A stretch of 64,000 bases of DNA, taken from contig NZ_CP107052.1 in the NCBI RefSeq assembly GCF_025736875.1, positions 1,692,501-1,756,500 on the forward strand. The letters are read 5' to 3'. The position numbers and the translations under genes were made by a program. Below are positions 25,440 through 33,803 of this stretch, in pieces (within the stretch, counting starts at the first letter, position 1; every line of letters begins with the position of its first letter). The DNA is from Candidatus Kirkpatrickella diaphorinae. Its GTDB lineage: Bacteria; Pseudomonadota; Alphaproteobacteria; Acetobacterales; Acetobacteraceae. The notes below the pieces were generated by a model that was not told the DNA's origin, did no database searches, and saw nothing but the letters and a program-made list of their open reading frames with translations.

Positions 25440-27595
25440 CCGCCAAGTCACCTGTCCGGGAATTCATGCCGCCCCCTGCGCCTTTGGATATGAAGCGACA
25501 GGATCTTTTCTCAGCGCCTGATCGTCACGGCCGACGCGCCACGCCCGTCACCTCGCCCGCCAATATCTGGGCGCGGCGCGCTTTCGTCATTGGCGGGGCG
25601 ATCATCCTGACGCTGTTCGGCGCTTATGAGATGAATCTCGTGCTCAATTCCGTCGGTGTTTCGGCACTCGGCATTATTGTGCTGGCGCTGTTCGTCATTC
25701 TCGGCGCGTGGATTTCCTTTTCTTTCATGTCGAGTTGCGCGGGGTTCGTGTCACTTTGGCGCGCTGGTGGGCTTGGATTGGGCATCAGGCGGGATGGCCC
25801 CCTCCCGACATTGATGACGCGCACCGCGATCCTGATGCCCACCTACAATGAGGACCCGGAACGCGTTTTGACAGGTTTGCGCGCCATCCATGAAAGCCTT
25901 GTGCGGACGGGCCATATTGATGCTTTCGACTTCTTCATCCTCTCCGACACGACAGACCCAGATATCTGGGTGCGGGAGGAGAAAGCCTATCTCGACCTCG
26001 TCAGGGACGTCCATGGCGAAGGCAGGATTTTTTACCGCCGCCGCGTGCAGAATATTGATCGGAAATCGGGAAATTTAGAGGATTGGGTTAAACGGCACGG
26101 CGCGGCCTACCCTCAGATGCTGACGCTGGATGCGGATTCCGTCATGGATGGGGGGCTCATCGCCCGCATCGTTTCCGCGATGGAACATCATGAAAATGTC
26201 GCCCTCATCCAGACCCTGCCGGTCATCGTTGGCGGGCGGACGCTTTTTGCGCGTATGCAGCAATTCGCAGGGCGTGTTTATGGCCCGCTCATCGCGCATG
26301 GCATTGCCTGGTGGCATGGGGCGGAAGGAAATTATTGGGGCCATAACGCCGTCATCCGCACACGCGCCTTTGCCGAGCAGGCCGGTTTACCGCACCTTCC
26401 GGGCCGTAAACCCTTTGGTGGCGGCATTCTGAGTCATGATTTTATTGAAGCTGCGTTGATGCGGCGTGGCGGCTGGGCCATTCATATGGTGCCCGGTCTT
26501 TTCGGCTCCTATGAGGAAAGCCCACCTTCCCTGACCGATGTCGCCATCCGTGACCGTCGCTGGTGCCAGGGCAATCTGCAACATGGCAGAATTCTGCGCG
26601 CGAAGGGCCTGCATTGGGTCAGCCGAATGCATCTTCTGGTCGGGATTGGCTCCTACATCACTGCGCCCTTATGGCTGCTCTTTCTGCTTTTCGGCATTTT
26701 GATTTCGCTGCAATCGCATTTTTACCGGCCTGAATATTTCGGCGATACGAAGACGCTCTATCCGCATTGGCCGCAGGTTGACCCGATCCAGGCCATGTAC
26801 GTGTTTTTCGGCACCATGATCGTCCTGCTCGCACCGAAATTCATGGCGCTGCTGGCTACTTACCGGGACCGCACAACCCTTAAAGGCTGTGGCGGTGCCT
26901 TGCTCATGCCCGTCTCCGTCATGTTTGAGACGATCATCAGTGGCCTGATCGCGCCCATCGCCATGCTGATCCACACCTCTGCCGTTGTCTCGATCCTCAA
27001 TGCCCGGGATTCCGGCTGGAACGCCCAGAACAGAGAGGATGGGCGCGTCAGTATGCGCGAGGTGATACGGAGTTACTGGATTTACTCTCTCTTCGGCTTC
27101 CTGCTGGCGGTCGCGGCATGGTCCGTCTCTTACTCGCTTTTCCTCTGGATGACGCCGGTGCTGATCGGCCTGGCGCTGGCCATACCATTGGCAGCGGCAA
27201 CATCCAGCCGGGCCATCGGGCTCTTTCTGCGTCGGCTCCACCTTTTATTGATCCCGGAAGAGTCGGCACCACCCGAGGTGCTGCAATTGCTCGAAACTTA
27301 TGACGCAGATCGACGCTCGCGGATGGAGAAGAGCCGCAATTCATATTTTGCAGAAGCTTTCCATGCACTTGCGCAGGATATTGCGCTTTTAAATGCGCAT
27401 TTGCACATGTTGCCGCCGCCTCGTCAGGCCGGTGAGCCGATTGACCCGCATCTTCTGGTCGGGATGCTGAAGCTTCAGGAGGCACCGGATATCGACACCG
27501 CACTTTATACTTTGTCGCGTTTGGAAAAACTGGCCGTTCTGACGTCGAAGGAAGGTGTCCTGCGCATTGTTGCCCTGGGCACGCGCAATATTTGA
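25415..27595 (+). CDS. opgH: Glucan glucosyltransferase OpgH (MdoH)
   Basis: A 726-residue inner-membrane GT2 glycosyltransferase that polymerises glucose from UDP-glucose and exports the glucan. Two membrane helices (about 50-105) precede the cytoplasmic catalytic domain with LMPTYNEDPERVLTGLRA, LTLDADSVMDGG (DxD), NYWGHNAVIR, LSHDFIEAALMRRGGW and the RDRRWCQGNLQH motif. Several C-terminal helices follow, ending with the LLIPEESAPPEVL segment typical of OpgH. The N-terminal tail is shorter than in E. coli OpgH. The ATG lies inside the end of opgG. A strong terminator follows at 27626. Confidence 0.95.
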   Translation: MDLSLDAVTAKSPVREFMPPPAPLDMKRQDLFSAPDRHGRRATPVTSPANIWARRAFVIGGAIILTLFGAYEMNLVLNSVGVSALGIIVLALFVILGAWISFSFMSSCAGFVSLWRAGGLGLGIRRDGPLPTLMTRTAILMPTYNEDPERVLTGLRAIHESLVRTGHIDAFDFFILSDTTDPDIWVREEKAYLDLVRDVHGEGRIFYRRRVQNIDRKSGNLEDWVKRHGAAYPQMLTLDADSVMDGGLIARIVSAMEHHENVALIQTLPVIVGGRTLFARMQQFAGRVYGPLIAHGIAWWHGAEGNYWGHNAVIRTRAFAEQAGLPHLPGRKPFGGGILSHDFIEAALMRRGGWAIHMVPGLFGSYEESPPSLTDVAIRDRRWCQGNLQHGRILRAKGLHWVSRMHLLVGIGSYITAPLWLLFLLFGILISLQSHFYRPEYFGDTKTLYPHWPQVDPIQAMYVFFGTMIVLLAPKFMALLATYRDRTTLKGCGGALLMPVSVMFETIISGLIAPIAMLIHTSAVVSILNARDSGWNAQNREDGRVSMREVIRSYWIYSLFGFLLAVAAWSVSYSLFLWMTPVLIGLALAIPLAAATSSRAIGLFLRRLHLLLIPEESAPPEVLQLLETYDADRRSRMEKSRNSYFAEAFHALAQDIALLNAHLHMLPPPRQAGEPIDPHLLVGMLKLQEAPDIDTALYTLSRLEKLAVLTSKEGVLRIVALGTRNI

Positions 27596-27625
27596 TCACA
27601 AATTGCCTGGTCCGATGGCGGCCAT

Positions 27626-27655
27626 AAAAAAAGGCGGGGGTTACCGCCTTTTTTT
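27626..27655. terminator. Intrinsic terminator after opgH (bidirectional)
   Basis: AAAAAAAGGCGG at 27626-27637 pairs perfectly with CCGCCTTTTTTT at 27644-27655 around a GGGTTA loop. The long T run on both strands serves opgH from the left and the DUF2501 gene from the right. Confidence 0.92.
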
Positions 27656-27705
27656 GGATTCGGACCCGGGCGGAATAAGACCGGGCCCGATATCATACCG
27701 GTTGC

Positions 27706-28284
27706 TTACTTGGCCATCGCCTTGGCGCGATCTGTGCCGAACTCTTTCCCGCGGATGGCCAGATCCGTGCAGAGTTTGACGCGGCTCGATTTGCTGAGGG
27801 TCGAGACGTCAAAAGTCTCGGCAGACGCGGTCTGTAACAATCCCTGCCCACCCAGTGAATAAAACTGATCACTTTGCACATCACCGCGCTTCGCGAGCGC
27901 GTGTCCGACAACGCGCGTCATGCCGCGAGAGCCGATTTTATTCTGAACGCAATAAGCGAGCAGCCCGGCAACGTTGCCCGGTCCGGCAGATGTGATATCC
28001 GGCAAGCCATCACTGCCGAGCACACCAGGACTTTTGGCAGTCAGCACCGTGTTGGAGAGGTTTTTGCCCCCCACCACCTGCATTTTACCGGGCGCCACGG
28101 CAGCGCCCTGCTGACGCATGACAGGCACTGAGCCTGAAGGGACAGCGTTGGACTGCACACCCGGCGCAACTGACGGGTTCGCTTGCACGACCGTTTGGGC
28201 ATTGGCGCCATGCGCCACGACAAGCGCGCCGATCGCCGCGCAGGATAGGGCGGCACACGAAAATCTGAAATGACGAAATAACAT
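27706..28284 (-). CDS. Exported DUF2501-family protein
   Basis: A 192-residue secreted protein. The signal peptide (LSCAAIGALVVAHGANAQ) is cleaved near residue 29. A Val/Pro/Gln/Ser-rich linker runs from about 30 to 75, and a C-terminal domain has GNVAGLLAYCVQNKI and SRVKLCTDLAIRGKEF. The paired cysteines at the two ends and the YSLGGQGLLQ stretch match the DUF2501 pattern as I recall it from E. coli YjjA-like proteins; I cannot run a profile search. Function of the family is unknown. The ATG at 28284 is preceded by AAGGAG. It converges on opgH through the shared terminator. Confidence 0.75.
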   Translation of the reverse strand: MLFRHFRFSCAALSCAAIGALVVAHGANAQTVVQANPSVAPGVQSNAVPSGSVPVMRQQGAAVAPGKMQVVGGKNLSNTVLTAKSPGVLGSDGLPDITSAGPGNVAGLLAYCVQNKIGSRGMTRVVGHALAKRGDVQSDQFYSLGGQGLLQTASAETFDVSTLSKSSRVKLCTDLAIRGKEFGTDRAKAMAK

Positions 28285-28521
28285 TTTACAACTCCTTGTC
28301 TGCCCGACTCAACAGTGAGGCGCACCATGATGCGCATCCCTGAAATCGAGGCAGCGCATTACGAGACTCTAACACCTTCCTGATGGACGGGTTTATTGTC
28401 GAACAAAATATCGTGCAGCGGGAAACGGGCCATCAATGGTGGTGAGACGACATTCACCGAAAGGGGAAAAAAATGTTAGTCTGACCGACATATTTTTCAT
28501 GACTCCGTCGGAGAAAGACCC

Positions 28522-30606
28522 ATGCAGCCACCGGCACCTCGAAGCGTCCCCGTCGAGACGACACAACTCGGCCGGTCCCGCACAGATTCCTACGCCTGGA
28601 TGAAGGATGAAAACTGGCAGGAAGTCCTGCAACGGCCGGAAATCCTGCGTGAGGACATTGCGCAGCATCTGAGGGCCGAGAACGCCTATGCCGATGCTGT
28701 CCTCGCCGATATGGCGCCGGAGCGGGAACGGCTTTTCAAGGAAATGATGGGCCGTACACCCGGCGCGGAGGAAAGCGTCCCCTGGCCTGACGGCGCATGG
28801 GAGTATGCATCGCGATTTCGGGAAGGCAGTGAACATCCGATTTTTTTCCGCCGTCACATTGAAAGCGGTCAGAAGGAGATCCTTCTCGATGCTAATCGTG
28901 AGGCGGGTCGATATGCTTATTTCGCGTTGTCGGAAACGTCGCATTCGCCGGATCATCGCTATTTCATTTACGCCGTCGACACGCAAGGGTCTGAAATTTA
29001 CCGCATCGTCATTAAAGACATGGCGAACGGCGAAACCATCGGGCAGGAAATCACCGATTCAACAGGGCGCTTCGTCGTCTCACCCGATAGTGCGTGGATC
29101 TTCTGGATCTGGCGGGATCAGCATGGTCGGCCGCGCAAAGTGTTTCGTCGCCCCATCACGGGTGGTGAGGACACGCTGATATTCGAGGAGACCAATCCAG
29201 GCTATTTCCTCACCTTGCAGGAAACATTATCCCGCAAATGGATCATGCTGGGCCGGGGTGACCATGACACGAATGAAACACGTCTGATCGACGCACGCAC
29301 CCCGACTGAAACGCCACGTATCTTCCGCCCGGCACGGACAGGAATCCGGTATCACCTGACGCATTGGCATGATCGCTTCATGATCGTGACAAATGAGGAT
29401 GCCATCGATTTCAAAATCATGCAGGCTTCAGACAATGCGGCCGCATGGGAAGACTGGCAACCGTTTCTGCCGATGAAGGCCGGGCATTTCGTGATGAGTG
29501 TCAGCGCGTGCAACAGCCACCTCGCCTGGGCGGAGCGCGTTGATGGCAATGTCGATATTCGTTTTATTCCGCGTGGCGTCGCGGGGGATATACGCGCCCA
29601 AAGCACCGCCATCAAGCCGGAAGAAGCCGCTTTCGACCTGACGCCGCTCGGCTTTCTGGAATATGATAAAAGCCTTCTGCGCTACGTCTATGCCTCCCCG
29701 ACAACCCCGCCGGAATGGTTTGATTATGAGGTGGCGTCCGGCCGTAAGAACTTCCGCAAACGTCGCGACGTACCCTCCGGTCATCAGGCGGCGGATTATC
29801 GTGTCGAGAGACTCTTCGCAACGGCGGAGGATGGCGCGCGCATCCCGATCACAATTTTATCCCGAAAGGAGACAAAGCGGGATGGCACGGCCCCGTTGCT
29901 GCTCTATGGATATGGCTCTTACGGCATACCGATGGATGCGGAATTCTCCATTTCAGCCTTGAGCCTTGCCGATCGCGGCTGGTTCTACGCTGTCGCACAT
30001 GTGCGCGGCGGGTCGGAGAAAGGCTGGTCATGGTTTCTGGATGGGCGCGGCGAAAAGAAGACCAACAGCTTCACCGATTTCATCACCTGTGCCCGACACC
30101 TCATTGACGAGAATTTCGTCCAGCAGGGACGCATTGTGGCGCAGGGTGCTTCAGCAGGCGGGCTGTTGATGGGTGCTGTCGCCAATATGGCGCCCGACCT
30201 GTTTGGCGGCATTGCGGCGCAGGTCCCGTTTGTCGATATGCTCAACACCATGTCGGACGTGCATTTGCCGCTCACACCCCCGGAATGGCCCGAATGGGGT
30301 AACCCTCTTGATGATGAGACGGCTTATGACCGCATCGCCGGATACTCACCTTACGATAATATCGCGCCACGCCTTTATCCGCCCATCCTCGCCACAGGCG
30401 GATTGACCGACCCGCGCGTGACATATTGGGAGCCCGCGAAATGGATCGCGAAATTGCGCGCCATTGCCAAAGGCGGCCCCTTTCTGTGCAAAATCAATAT
30501 GGAGGCCGGACATGGCGGCGCTTCAGGGCGTTACCGTCGGTTAAAGGATATCGCGGTGATCTACAGCTTCGCCATATGGGCACTATCGGACAGAAAGCCT
30601 TCCTGA
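28522..30606 (+). CDS. ptrB: Oligopeptidase B (prolyl oligopeptidase family, S9A)
   Basis: A 694-residue serine peptidase that cleaves short peptides after basic residues. The N-terminal beta-propeller domain (about 75-410) gates the C-terminal alpha/beta-hydrolase domain. The catalytic triad is visible as QGASAGGLLMG (S544), GLTDPRVTYWEPAKW (D630) and EAGHGGASGR (H664). YGYGSYGIPMD and HVRGGSEKGWSWF are further family signatures. No signal peptide is seen, so it is cytoplasmic. The ATG follows GGAGAAAGACC. A weak hairpin with a short T run follows at 30653. Peptide specificity (Arg/Lys) is inferred from overall resemblance to PtrB rather than prolyl oligopeptidase. Confidence 0.92.
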   Translation: MQPPAPRSVPVETTQLGRSRTDSYAWMKDENWQEVLQRPEILREDIAQHLRAENAYADAVLADMAPERERLFKEMMGRTPGAEESVPWPDGAWEYASRFREGSEHPIFFRRHIESGQKEILLDANREAGRYAYFALSETSHSPDHRYFIYAVDTQGSEIYRIVIKDMANGETIGQEITDSTGRFVVSPDSAWIFWIWRDQHGRPRKVFRRPITGGEDTLIFEETNPGYFLTLQETLSRKWIMLGRGDHDTNETRLIDARTPTETPRIFRPARTGIRYHLTHWHDRFMIVTNEDAIDFKIMQASDNAAAWEDWQPFLPMKAGHFVMSVSACNSHLAWAERVDGNVDIRFIPRGVAGDIRAQSTAIKPEEAAFDLTPLGFLEYDKSLLRYVYASPTTPPEWFDYEVASGRKNFRKRRDVPSGHQAADYRVERLFATAEDGARIPITILSRKETKRDGTAPLLLYGYGSYGIPMDAEFSISALSLADRGWFYAVAHVRGGSEKGWSWFLDGRGEKKTNSFTDFITCARHLIDENFVQQGRIVAQGASAGGLLMGAVANMAPDLFGGIAAQVPFVDMLNTMSDVHLPLTPPEWPEWGNPLDDETAYDRIAGYSPYDNIAPRLYPPILATGGLTDPRVTYWEPAKWIAKLRAIAKGGPFLCKINMEAGHGGASGRYRRLKDIAVIYSFAIWALSDRKPS

Positions 30607-30652
30607 AACGGGGTTAACTTGACAAGGTGCCGCACATCTCTCTCCATGGTCG

Positions 30653-30684
30653 TGTCGATAGACTGAAAAATCTCGACAGTTTTT
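30653..30684 (+). terminator. Probable terminator after oligopeptidase B
   Basis: TGTCGA at 30653-30658 pairs with TCGACA at 30673-30678, with AGA/TCT extending the stem after a bulge, and GTTTTT follows. The stem is short, so confidence is moderate. Confidence 0.5.
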
Positions 30685-30755
30685 AATGCATGGCGACGCG
30701 CCTTCTCGCGTCGAGACGGGCGGCGCGTCAGGCCCGCTACAATCAGGAGGAGGTG

Positions 30756-31865
30756 ATGATGCCGCATGATGTGCAAGGCAGAGTTCAGGACGCATCCCGA
30801 CGCGGCATGTGCGCGATGGCTGCTTTCAGACGAAAGCGATCCCCCCGCGTGACCCGCCCCAAGACGGCGCTGCGCAAAGGGATGCATGGAATCGGGCTGG
30901 GCATATGGGTCAGTCTGGCGTCAACAGTCTACGCTCAGACATGGGAAATTTCGGATTACAAACCCATCAAGCAAGTCGTGACGGATACAAATCACTATCG
31001 ATATGTCGCCATCCGACAATTCGAGAAAACAGGTGTTTCAAGCTACTTGCTGGTTGACCCGCAGACCCTTAAAACCTCGATACAACCCGCCGCCCATTTT
31101 GAAATCGCGAAAAATCAGGACGATGTGCTCAGGACGTCCAATTATGCCCGGGCCCTTGCACAGACAACGGCACCGCCATTCCCCATCCAGAATCAGGGCC
31201 TGACCCATGCATTCCATTCAGCGCCGCATGTCGCTTATCTTACGATCGACATGTGTCCGTCATCTCATGCTTTCAACAAGGATTTTTATGAGAGGCTGAT
31301 CGCTCTCGGGGCTCGGCACCATCTACCGATGACCATCGATGTCAGCGGCCTGTGGATTGTGCGTCATGGGGAAGAATATAGCTGGCTCAAAAAAGCCATC
31401 GCCGCCGGGCAGCTCCATGTCACCTGGGTTAATCACGCTTATCTGCATCGCTATTTGCGTGACGCGCCGCTTGAACGAAACTTCCTTCTGATCCCCGGCA
31501 CGGATGTGGATTCAGAGATCCTTGAAGTTAAAAAGCTGTTGATCGCGGATAATCAGACGCCTTCCATCTTCTTCCGCTATCCGGGCCTCGTGTCGGACTC
31601 TTATGTCGCGACCCGCACGCGGGAACTGGGCGTCATCCCCCTGGGCGCGGATGCCTGGCTCGCTAAGGGACAGCCGATCCGTGATGGCAGCATCGTCCTT
31701 GTGCACGCGAATGGGAATGAACCAGCGGGCCTTAAACTTCTGACCAATGACGTGCTGGCAGCCCATCGCTGGCGCCCTTTGAATGAAGCCATCACCTATG
31801 ACCCGGGCCATAGTTCACAGGATGCGGGCTTCGCCTCCCGGACGGTAAAAGCATCATCCGAATAA
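30756..31865 (+). CDS. Exported polysaccharide deacetylase-like protein (NodB homology)
   Basis: A 369-residue protein with an unusually long basic N-terminal region before a hydrophobic segment (GIGLGIWVSLASTVYAQ, about residues 48-64), so it is probably secreted or membrane-anchored. The NodB-like domain has YLTIDMCPSS (metal-binding Asp), WVNHAYLHRY in place of the usual H-x3-H motif, FFRYPGLVS with the catalytic Arg region, and VLVHANG near the end. These are carbohydrate-deacetylase landmarks, though several are degenerate. AGGAGG lies five bases before the ATG at 30756; the open frame extends to 30690 without a site. Its substrate is unknown; a cell-wall or exopolysaccharide sugar is likely. 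Confidence 0.78.
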   Translation: MMPHDVQGRVQDASRRGMCAMAAFRRKRSPRVTRPKTALRKGMHGIGLGIWVSLASTVYAQTWEISDYKPIKQVVTDTNHYRYVAIRQFEKTGVSSYLLVDPQTLKTSIQPAAHFEIAKNQDDVLRTSNYARALAQTTAPPFPIQNQGLTHAFHSAPHVAYLTIDMCPSSHAFNKDFYERLIALGARHHLPMTIDVSGLWIVRHGEEYSWLKKAIAAGQLHVTWVNHAYLHRYLRDAPLERNFLLIPGTDVDSEILEVKKLLIADNQTPSIFFRYPGLVSDSYVATRTRELGVIPLGADAWLAKGQPIRDGSIVLVHANGNEPAGLKLLTNDVLAAHRWRPLNEAITYDPGHSSQDAGFASRTVKASSE

Positions 31866-31894
31866 AAAGTCAGGTCACGTCGCGACGTAATATC

Positions 31895-32281
31895 TCACGC
31901 CGGGTGGCGGCGCGCGAAATTCTCACATATTGCGCCGAGCGTTTTATTAACCGGGGTCTCGTCGCGACAAAGGCGCCGTGCATCGGCGCCACAAATCTGG
32001 ATCGCATTTTCAAAATCCGACTCCAGCACGTCATGGGCGATGGCGAAGTCGGACGGGTTGTCATCATAACGGCCGCTGCTGAGCGCTTTCTGCGTCAGGC
32101 GGAGTTCCTTCAACGTCGCGATACAGGCATCGCTGGCAGAATCCGGTTTGACCTTGAGGATATCGAGAATAGGCGACAAAATGACGGTCAGCGCTTTTGA
32201 GGATGGGTCATCCGCAGCGCTGGCAGGCATTGCCAATCCGCCAATCGATACCGCCAAAGCGGTGAGCACACGCAACTTCAT
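31895..32281 (-). CDS. Small exported hypothetical protein
   Basis: I do not recognise this 128-residue protein. It begins with a clear signal peptide (MKLRVLTALAVSIGGLAMPASA, cut after residue 22). The mature part is helical and carries four cysteines (SDACIATL, IQICGAD, RLCRDE, GAICENF), likely forming disulfides in the periplasm. The ATG at 32281 is chosen for the signal peptide; no good ribosome-binding site precedes it and an in-frame GTG at 32317 is an alternative. It converges on the deacetylase gene and diverges from rpmJ. Confidence 0.65.
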   Translation of the reverse strand: MKLRVLTALAVSIGGLAMPASAADDPSSKALTVILSPILDILKVKPDSASDACIATLKELRLTQKALSSGRYDDNPSDFAIAHDVLESDFENAIQICGADARRLCRDETPVNKTLGAICENFARRHPA

Positions 32282-32376
32282 ATAAAGAGGATAGCGTGTC
32301 TCTCCGGTGATGACCACTCACCATGTGCTTGTGACAGGGTAACCCTCTCATCCCGATCGTGACGCGTCATATATAG

Positions 32377-32405
32377 TTGACTTCACGGCGTCACCCCGTT
32401 ATCTG
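32377..32405 (+). promoter_or_regulatory. Candidate sigma-70-type promoter of rpmJ
   Basis: TTGACT at 32377-32382 and TATCTG at 32400-32405 are separated by 17 bases, about 60 bases upstream of the rpmJ start. The -35 box is near consensus and the -10 box is weak. Confidence 0.45.
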
Positions 32406-32463
32406 AGAGCACCTTTCACGGGCGCGCGCCCGTTCGTCAAGCATGCCCTGGGAAGTGAAACAA

Positions 32464-32589
32464 ATGAAGATTCGTAACAGTCTCAAATCCGCCAAAATCC
32501 GCGACAAGGATTGCCGCGTCGTGCGTCGCCGTGGCCGCGTTTACGTGATCAACAAGAAAAACCCGCGTATGAAAGCCCGCCAGGGTTAA
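32464..32589 (+). CDS. rpmJ: 50S ribosomal protein L36 (zinc-free type)
   Basis: A 41-residue basic ribosomal protein beginning [16 protein letters not shown] and ending [12 protein letters not shown]. It keeps only one cysteine (C17), so it is the C-minus type that lacks the zinc ribbon, common in alphaproteobacteria. It stands alone, away from the spc operon, with a plausible promoter at 32377 and a strong terminator just downstream at 32642. The end of the gene (CAGGGT) supplies the likely ribosome-binding site for the next reading frame. Confidence 0.96.
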   Translation: MKIRNSLKSAKIRDKDCRVVRRRGRVYVINKKNPRMKARQG

Positions 32590-32592
32590 ATC

Positions 32593-33258
32593 TTGGCGCG
32601 TCAGTTTCTGACCGCACCTTATTTCTACAGGACGTCGACGGACGGGCAGGCCAGGCTTGCCCGTTTTGTTTTTGTGGCCGCGCTCATATTATGCGCCTGC
32701 CAGACTGCCGCTGCCGCAAAAAATCCGGTCAAAAGCGCGCCCGACTCGCATGTGACGCCGGAGACCGGCAAACAAGGCCCCGCCACCCTTGAAAAACTTG
32801 AACAAGCCTTGAAGCAGGCGCATTCGGAAAGTGAAGCCCGCGCGCTTTTGGCCCAGCTTCACGCCGTCAGATTGGGAAAATTGACGCCGGCTGTTTACAT
32901 CCTTGTGCGACATGGTCGGGCGCTTCAGAAACAGAATCGCCTTCAGGAAGCCGAGCACGCTCTGAGCAGCGCCCTCACATTGCAACCTGACCAGGCTCTT
33001 TTATGGCGTTTCCGTGCCATGATTCGGCATCAGGGACGGGACGAATCCGGGGCGATTGCCGATCTTGGCATGGCCCTGCAGCTTGACCCGCGGGACTCCG
33101 TCTCATGGCGTCTGCTTTCCTCAATTGAGTCGCAAAGGGGGGACCGTCCTGCCGCCCTCAAGGCACATCAGAAAGCTGAAATGCTGGACCCTGCCTCAAA
33201 ACAGGGTGAACCATTGATTGGTGCCCACCGATCCTCATCCCAATGGCGTGCGCTGTGA
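32593..33258 (+). CDS. Exported TPR-repeat protein
   Basis: A 221-residue protein with an N-terminal hydrophobic segment (FVFVAALILCACQTAAA, about residues 25-41) that could be a lipoprotein signal (LILC or LCAC). Two or three tetratricopeptide repeats follow, with ALQKQNRLQEAEHALSSALTLQPD and GAIADLGMALQLDPRDSVSW. TPR proteins scaffold complexes; no partner is evident. The TTG at 32593 has AGGG (end of rpmJ) eight bases upstream. A GTG at 32674 is the other option, but it leaves almost no n-region and no binding site. The rpmJ terminator lies within the coding region if the TTG is used, an odd arrangement discussed in the findings. Confidence 0.75.
   Translation: MARQFLTAPYFYRTSTDGQARLARFVFVAALILCACQTAAAAKNPVKSAPDSHVTPETGKQGPATLEKLEQALKQAHSESEARALLAQLHAVRLGKLTPAVYILVRHGRALQKQNRLQEAEHALSSALTLQPDQALLWRFRAMIRHQGRDESGAIADLGMALQLDPRDSVSWRLLSSIESQRGDRPAALKAHQKAEMLDPASKQGEPLIGAHRSSSQWRAL
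32642..32673 (+). terminator. Strong intrinsic terminator of rpmJ, inside the next gene
   Basis: ACGGGCAGGC at 32642-32651 pairs with GCTTGCCCGT at 32655-32664 (ten base pairs with one G-T, three-base loop), followed by TTTGTTTTT. It sits 53 bases after the rpmJ stop, within the first 28 codons of the TPR frame. Confidence 0.85.
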
Positions 33259-33552
33259 TACGCTCAAGACGCTGGCGACAGCGTAACGCAACGACCGGAT
33301 GCATGCGGCGCATCTGTCTCATCTCGCGCCTCATCATGGCGTTTCGCCTATCAGGGAGCGGTTTTTCCCGGGCTTGGCGGGTTGAAGCTGAAGTCGCGAC
33401 CGGCAACCGGCGTGATTTTTCCGATCGGCAAACCCGCCCTTTATCCTGACGGACCGGCAGAGCCGTCTTCAGGCCATAGCTCCCACCATTGTGACGCAAA
33501 CCCGGCAAGAGCTTTCGAGTTTGAATCACATGGAGCGATAAGGATTTCAGTC

Positions 33553-33798
33553 ATGTTCAGGCACCGCACGGTGACGCCATCTAAAATGCCAGCGTCACGC
33601 GATCATCGAGAGGCGATCCCGGCCGTCAGGCAACATAAAGCGGCCTTGCCGCTCAAGGTGAATGGCGAGTTGGTGATTGGAGCGCTCACTTTTCTCAGCA
33701 CGGTCGGCCCACGGCGTTTCCGGGGACATGCCCAGAGTGCGTTGACAATTATCTCTGTCGTCGGGCTGGCCGCGCGGGCCTTCCGTAAAAAGACATAA
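33553..33798 (+). CDS. Small hydrophobic hypothetical protein
   Basis: An 81-residue frame whose ATG at 33553 follows AGGATTTCAGTC. The first half is basic and polar. The second half has two hydrophobic stretches (LVIGALTFLSTVG and ALTIISVVGLAARAF) and ends RKKT, compatible with a small membrane protein. I do not recognise it. It converges on priA with five bases between them. Without a homology search its reality rests only on start site and composition. Confidence 0.42.
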   Translation: MFRHRTVTPSKMPASRDHREAIPAVRQHKAALPLKVNGELVIGALTFLSTVGPRRFRGHAQSALTIISVVGLAARAFRKKT

Positions 33799-33803
33799 TC
33801 GCG

